From NCBI GenBank assembly GCA_001802655.1, contig MGZO01000024.1, positions 45,275-62,539 of the forward strand: a stretch of 17,265 bases of DNA, given 5' to 3'. Under the pieces are notes generated by a model. It saw nothing but the letters and a program-made list of their open reading frames with translations. It was not told where the DNA came from and ran no database searches. Made by a program: the position numbers and the translations under genes. Positions 14,195 to 17,265 of this stretch are shown here, piece after piece; within the stretch, counting starts at the first letter, position 1; the number at the start of each line of letters is the position of its first letter. This DNA is from Hydrogenophilales bacterium RIFOXYD1_FULL_62_11 (lineage in GTDB: Bacteria; Pseudomonadota; Gammaproteobacteria; Burkholderiales; Thiobacillaceae).

Positions 14195-14198
14195 TCAT

Positions 14199-14600
14199 TC
14201 AGGCTTCGGCGGGCTGCTCGGCGGCGGCGACTTCTGCCTTAACCGCTTCAGGCTTGGCGCCTTCCATCATGTCGCGCGATTTTTCTTCCTTCATCATCGG
14301 CGATGCCGTGGTTTCGGCAGCTTTACGCTTGATGGTCAGATGGCGCAGCACGGCATCATTGAACTTGAAGCCATGATCGAGTTCGTCCAGCGTTTCCTGA
14401 TCGCACTCGATGTTCATCAGCACGTAATGTGCCTTGTGGATTTTCTGGATCGGGTAAGCCATCTGACGGCGGCCCCAATCTTCCAGGCGATGGATGCTGC
14501 CGCCGCGCGCGGAGATATTGGCGCGATAACGCTCGATCATGGCGGGCACTTGCTCGCTCTGATCCGGATGGACGATAAATACGATTTCGTAATGCCGCAT
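14199..14600 (-). CDS. rpsF: Small-subunit ribosomal protein bS6
   Basis: 133 residues. The conserved bS6 body spans 1-~98 (MRHYEIVFIVHPDQSEQVPA, EDWGRRQMAYPIQK, HYVLMNIEC, NDAVLRHLTIK), followed by an Ala/Glu/Lys-rich, probably disordered tail. bS6 pairs with bS18 on the 30S platform. AAGGAA precedes the ATG. It is the first gene of the rpsF-priB-rpsR-rplI operon, and the leader upstream may bind the S6:S18 complex. Confidence 0.97.
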   Translation of the reverse strand: MRHYEIVFIVHPDQSEQVPAMIERYRANISARGGSIHRLEDWGRRQMAYPIQKIHKAHYVLMNIECDQETLDELDHGFKFNDAVLRHLTIKRKAAETTASPMMKEEKSRDMMEGAKPEAVKAEVAAAEQPAEA

Positions 14601-14619
14601 TAAGATTCCTTTCGGTTAA

Positions 14620-14644
14620 GCCCCCCGCTGCGGTGCGGTGGAGC
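14620..14644 (-). promoter_or_regulatory. Possible S6:S18 autoregulatory leader hairpin upstream of rpsF
   Basis: The minus-strand leader can fold GCTCC against GGGGC/GGGGG at the ends of 14644-14620, enclosing two CCG triplets (ACCGCACCG). In many bacteria the S6:S18 complex binds a hairpin with an unpaired CCG in the rpsF leader and represses the operon. Position fits, about 20 bases before the ATG. The fold was judged by eye only. Confidence 0.35.
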
Positions 14645-14667
14645 AAGGTTAACTTGGCCAAGGTTAA
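14644..14667. repeat. Direct repeat and palindrome upstream of rpsF
   Basis: CAAGGTTAA occurs at 14644-14652 and 14659-14667, 15 bp apart, with the perfect palindrome CTTGGCCAAG at 14653-14662 between and overlapping them. It lies in the probable rpsF promoter area; no clean -35/-10 could be read there. It could be an operator or chance. Confidence 0.45.
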
Positions 14668-14681
14668 AAACAGACCGGACC

Positions 14682-14708
14682 AAAAAACAATCCCCGGCAA
14701 ACCGGGGA
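14682..14708 (-). terminator. Rho-independent terminator after the Orn/Lys/Arg decarboxylase
   Basis: TCCCCGG (14708-14702 read on the minus strand) pairs with CCGGGGA (14697-14691) around a 4-base loop, followed by a U-rich run (complement of 14690-14682). It lies about 30 bases past the decarboxylase stop and insulates the rpsF operon. Confidence 0.85.
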
Positions 14709-14738
14709 CTGCGCATCTTACGCTTTTCGTCTGATTAA

Positions 14739-16997
14739 TCAAGCACACGGGTCGTCGGTAGCGAGTACGCAGTCGACGTAATACTTGCCTTCGTCTCCAT
14801 TCTCGACCAGACCATGCACATCTGTTTCGAAACCGGGGAAACGCCCATTGAAATCACGGGTAAATTGCAGATAACGGACAATGGTTGCATTGAAGCGCTC
14901 CCCTGGAATCAGCAACGGAATACCAGGCGGATACGGCGTCACCAGCATGGCGGTGATACGGCCTTCGAGCTTGTCGATTTCGACTCGCTCGATCTCACGA
15001 TGCGCCATCTTGGCAAAGGCATCAGCCGGTTTCATCGCCGGATCCATCTCGGACAAGTACATTTCTGTCGTCAAACGAGCAACGTCGTTGGCTTTGTAGA
15101 CTGTGTGGATCTGGTCACACAACTCCTTCAGCCCGGTTCTTTCGTAACGCGGATGTTTGACCACAAATTCGGGCAACACACGCCACAGTGGCTGGTTCTG
15201 GTCGTAATCCGACTTGAACTGCTGCAACGCCGTGACCAGCGTGTTCCAGCGGCCCTTGGTAATGCCGATGGTGAACATGATGAAGAAGGAATACAGCCCG
15301 GTTTTCTCGACGATGACACCGTGTTCAGCCAGATACTTGGTCACGATCAAGGCCGGGATGCCTGAATCGGCAAAAGCACCGTCCATATCCAGGCCCGGGG
15401 TGATGAGCGTGGCTTTGATCGGGTCGAGCATGTTGAAGCCGGGCGCAATGTTGCCGAACTCGTGCCAGCGGTCGTTGGCCGTGAGCACCCAATCTTCGCG
15501 CTCGCCGATGCCTTCCTCGGCGAAGTCGTTTGGCCCCCACACCTGGAACCACCATGAATCACCGAACTCGCCATCCACCTTGCGCATGGCGCGGCGAAAA
15601 TCGAGGGCTTCCTTGATTGACTCCTCGACCAACGCGGTGCCGCCGGGCGGCTCCATCATCGCCGCGGCGATGTCGCACGAGGCGATGATCGCGTACTGCG
15701 GGCTGGTCGACATGTGCATCAGATACGCTTCATTGAAGCGATGAAAGTCGAGTTTTCGGTTCTGCGCATCCTGCACCAGGATTTGCGAAGCCTGGCTCAA
15801 GCCGGCCAACAGCTTGTGGGTCGACTGGGTGGCGAACACCAATGCATTCTCCGCACGCGGCCTGTCCTTGCCGATGGCATGCATGCCGCGATAAAAGTCG
15901 TGGAAAGTCGCATGCGGCAGCCAGGCTTCATCAAAATGCAGGGTGTCTACCGTGTCGCCCAGCAGTTCCTTGATCATGTCGACGTTGTACAGGATGCCGT
16001 CGTAGGTCGATTGCGTAATCGTAAGAATGCGCGGACCGCCCTTTGCGTGCTTGGCAAAGGGATGCGCGGCGATTTTGCGAGCGATATTCTCGGGGCGGAA
16101 CTCGTCCATCGGAATCGGCCCGATGATGCCGTAGTGGTTGCGCGTCGGCGTCAAGAAGATCGGGATCGCGCCACACATGATGATCGCGTGCAGGATCGAC
16201 TTGTGGCAGTTTCGGTCGACCACGACGATGTCGCCCGACGCCACGTTGGCGTGCCACACCATCTTGTTCGACGATGAGGTGCCGTTGGTTACAAAGAAAA
16301 GATGATCGCAATTAAAGATGCGTGCGGCATTGCGCTCGGATGCAGCAACGGGGCCGGTGTGGTCCAGCAGTTGCCCCAGTTCGTCAACTGCATTACAGAC
16401 GTCAGCACGCAACAGGTTCTCGCCAAAAAACTGGTGGAACATCTGGCCAATTGGTGATTTCAAAAACGCTACGCCACCCGAATGCCCGGGGCAATGCCAG
16501 GAATACGAGCCGTCAGCGGCATAGTGGGTCAGCGCACGGAAAAAGGGCGGCACCAGCGAATCGAGATAAGTGCGCGCTTCACGCAGGATGTAACGCGCAA
16601 GAAACTCCGGCGTGTCTTCCAGCATGTGGATAAAGCCGTTGAGCTCGCGCAGGATGTCGTTGGGAATGTGACGCGCGGTGCGGGTTTCGCCATGCAGAAA
16701 AATCGGGATTTCGGCATTGCGGAAACGCACCTCCTCGACAAATCCACGCAGTTTTTGCAGCGCTGCCTGCGCATCCTCGGCACTCCCTGCAAGTTCCTCA
16801 TCGTCGATCGACAGCACAAAGGCCGAGGCGCGTGCCTGCTGCTGAGCAAACGAAGTCAGATCGCCGTAATTGGTGACGCCCAACACCTCGATACCTTCTT
16901 TTTCAATGGCATCAGCAAGCGCACGTATACCCAAACCCGAAGCGTTCTCGGAGCGAAAATCTTCGTCAATAATGACGACAGGGAAACGAAAGCGCAT
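14739..16997 (-). CDS. PLP-dependent Orn/Lys/Arg decarboxylase (substrate unassigned)
   Basis: 752-residue fold-type I decarboxylase of the large bacterial family (AdiA, CadA, SpeC). The N-terminal receiver-like wing domain is at ~1-130. The PLP core has H265-K266, the DEAW motif (D356) binding the PLP ring nitrogen, and the Schiff-base lysine K395 in QSTHKLLAGLSQAS. The C-terminal domain includes PYPPGIPLLIPGE and FPGFETDVHG. It removes the carboxyl group of a basic amino acid to give a polyamine or agmatine. Length is nearest to AdiA (~755), but segments resemble both AdiA (TKGRWNTLV) and CadA (EHGVIVEKTG), so the substrate stays open. AAAGG precedes the ATG. It lies 69 bases downstream of dcd with no terminator between, so they may be co-transcribed. 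A constitutive role in polyamine synthesis is at least as likely as acid resistance, since no antiporter is nearby. Confidence 0.9.
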   Translation of the reverse strand: MRFRFPVVIIDEDFRSENASGLGIRALADAIEKEGIEVLGVTNYGDLTSFAQQQARASAFVLSIDDEELAGSAEDAQAALQKLRGFVEEVRFRNAEIPIFLHGETRTARHIPNDILRELNGFIHMLEDTPEFLARYILREARTYLDSLVPPFFRALTHYAADGSYSWHCPGHSGGVAFLKSPIGQMFHQFFGENLLRADVCNAVDELGQLLDHTGPVAASERNAARIFNCDHLFFVTNGTSSSNKMVWHANVASGDIVVVDRNCHKSILHAIIMCGAIPIFLTPTRNHYGIIGPIPMDEFRPENIARKIAAHPFAKHAKGGPRILTITQSTYDGILYNVDMIKELLGDTVDTLHFDEAWLPHATFHDFYRGMHAIGKDRPRAENALVFATQSTHKLLAGLSQASQILVQDAQNRKLDFHRFNEAYLMHMSTSPQYAIIASCDIAAAMMEPPGGTALVEESIKEALDFRRAMRKVDGEFGDSWWFQVWGPNDFAEEGIGEREDWVLTANDRWHEFGNIAPGFNMLDPIKATLITPGLDMDGAFADSGIPALIVTKYLAEHGVIVEKTGLYSFFIMFTIGITKGRWNTLVTALQQFKSDYDQNQPLWRVLPEFVVKHPRYERTGLKELCDQIHTVYKANDVARLTTEMYLSEMDPAMKPADAFAKMAHREIERVEIDKLEGRITAMLVTPYPPGIPLLIPGERFNATIVRYLQFTRDFNGRFPGFETDVHGLVENGDEGKYYVDCVLATDDPCA

Positions 16998-17066
16998 GGC
17001 GTAACCTTTGGAAGGCCGTAAGAAAGACGCGGATTGTACGACCTGGAAGTTAAATCTTTACCAGCG

Positions 17067-17265
17067 TCAGATTTTGGGGAGGGTGACGCCCATCTGGCCT
17101 TGGTATTTTCCGCCGCGATCCTTGTACGAGATTTCGCACACTTCATCGGATTCGAGAAACAGCATTTGCGCCACGCCCTCGTTAGCGTAGATGCGCGCAG
17201 GTAGTGGCGTGGTATTGGAAAACTCGAGCGTCACGTGGCCTTCCCACTCAGGCTCAAGCGGTGTC
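17067..17265 (-). CDS. dcd: dCTP deaminase, C-terminal part (5' end outside window)
   Basis: The last 65 residues of a minus-strand gene running off the window edge: TPLEPEWEGHVTLEF, NTTPLPARIYANEGVAQMLF, then YKDRGGKYQGQMGVTLPKI and a TGA. The pattern (GHVTLEFxN, LPARIY-EGVAQMLF, KYQGQ-GVTLPKI) matches dCTP deaminase, which makes dUTP from dCTP for thymidylate synthesis. The catalytic residues lie upstream and cannot be seen. It precedes the decarboxylase gene on the same strand. The related bifunctional deaminase/dUTPase cannot be excluded from this fragment. Confidence 0.85.
   Translation of the reverse strand, partial: TPLEPEWEGHVTLEFSNTTPLPARIYANEGVAQMLFLESDEVCEISYKDRGGKYQGQMGVTLPKI

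Noticed and set aside
17033..17038. TACAAT on the minus strand upstream of the decarboxylase as a -10 element
   Set aside because: No acceptable -35 at 16-18 bp and no extended -10; transcription from dcd is equally possible.

Overview
This is a moderately GC-rich proteobacterial chromosome segment carrying housekeeping genes. The gene content and order (rpoE-rseA-rseB-rseC-degP divergent from nadB; rpsF-priB-rpsR-rplI, dnaB and alr in a row; DUF4936 beside ygfZ; a GGEEF hybrid protein; small c-type cytochromes; a DsrC-family protein) suggest a betaproteobacterium, plausibly from a respiratory or sulfur/iron-oxidising lineage. That placement is inference from gene families, not a database result. 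No rRNA, tRNA, CRISPR array, transposase or phage gene was seen.

Layout. (1) 1-1415, plus strand: 3' part of an HDOD / degenerate receiver / GGDEF protein, a probable diguanylate cyclase. It converges on two small monohaem cytochromes c (minus, 1496-2172) across a two-way terminator. (2) 2397-6604, minus: a tightly packed envelope-stress operon, rpoE-rseA-rseB-rseC-degP plus a thin glutaredoxin-like protein. A good sigma-E-type promoter (GAACTT-N16-TCACA) lies upstream of rpoE and suggests autoregulation. RpoE is held by membrane-bound RseA, RseB senses envelope stress, and DegP is the effector protease/chaperone. (3) 6745-8370, plus: nadB, divergent from rpoE. (4) 8306-8737, minus: a YgfX-like small membrane protein whose 3' end overlaps nadB. 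(5) 8781-10097, plus: ygfZ and a directly abutting DUF4936 gene, followed by a separately promoted DsrC/TusE-family gene (10192-10554) lacking both signature cysteines. (6) 10562-13031, minus: dnaB then alr, 4 nt apart. (7) 13151-14600, minus: rpsF-priB-rpsR-rplI, ending in a strong terminator. (8) 14739-17265, minus: an Orn/Lys/Arg decarboxylase downstream of the 3' end of dcd (dCTP deaminase).

Most of the window is conserved core genome and I found no clearly new multi-gene system. The points most worth a second look are the cysteine-free DsrC homologue, a perfect DnaA box with 12-bp-spaced repeats in front of dnaB (whose -10 sits so close to the start codon that the mRNA may be leaderless), the receiver domain that has lost its phosphoacceptor, the tandem cytochromes occupying the place where lepA often follows degP, and a possible S6:S18 autoregulatory leader before rpsF.
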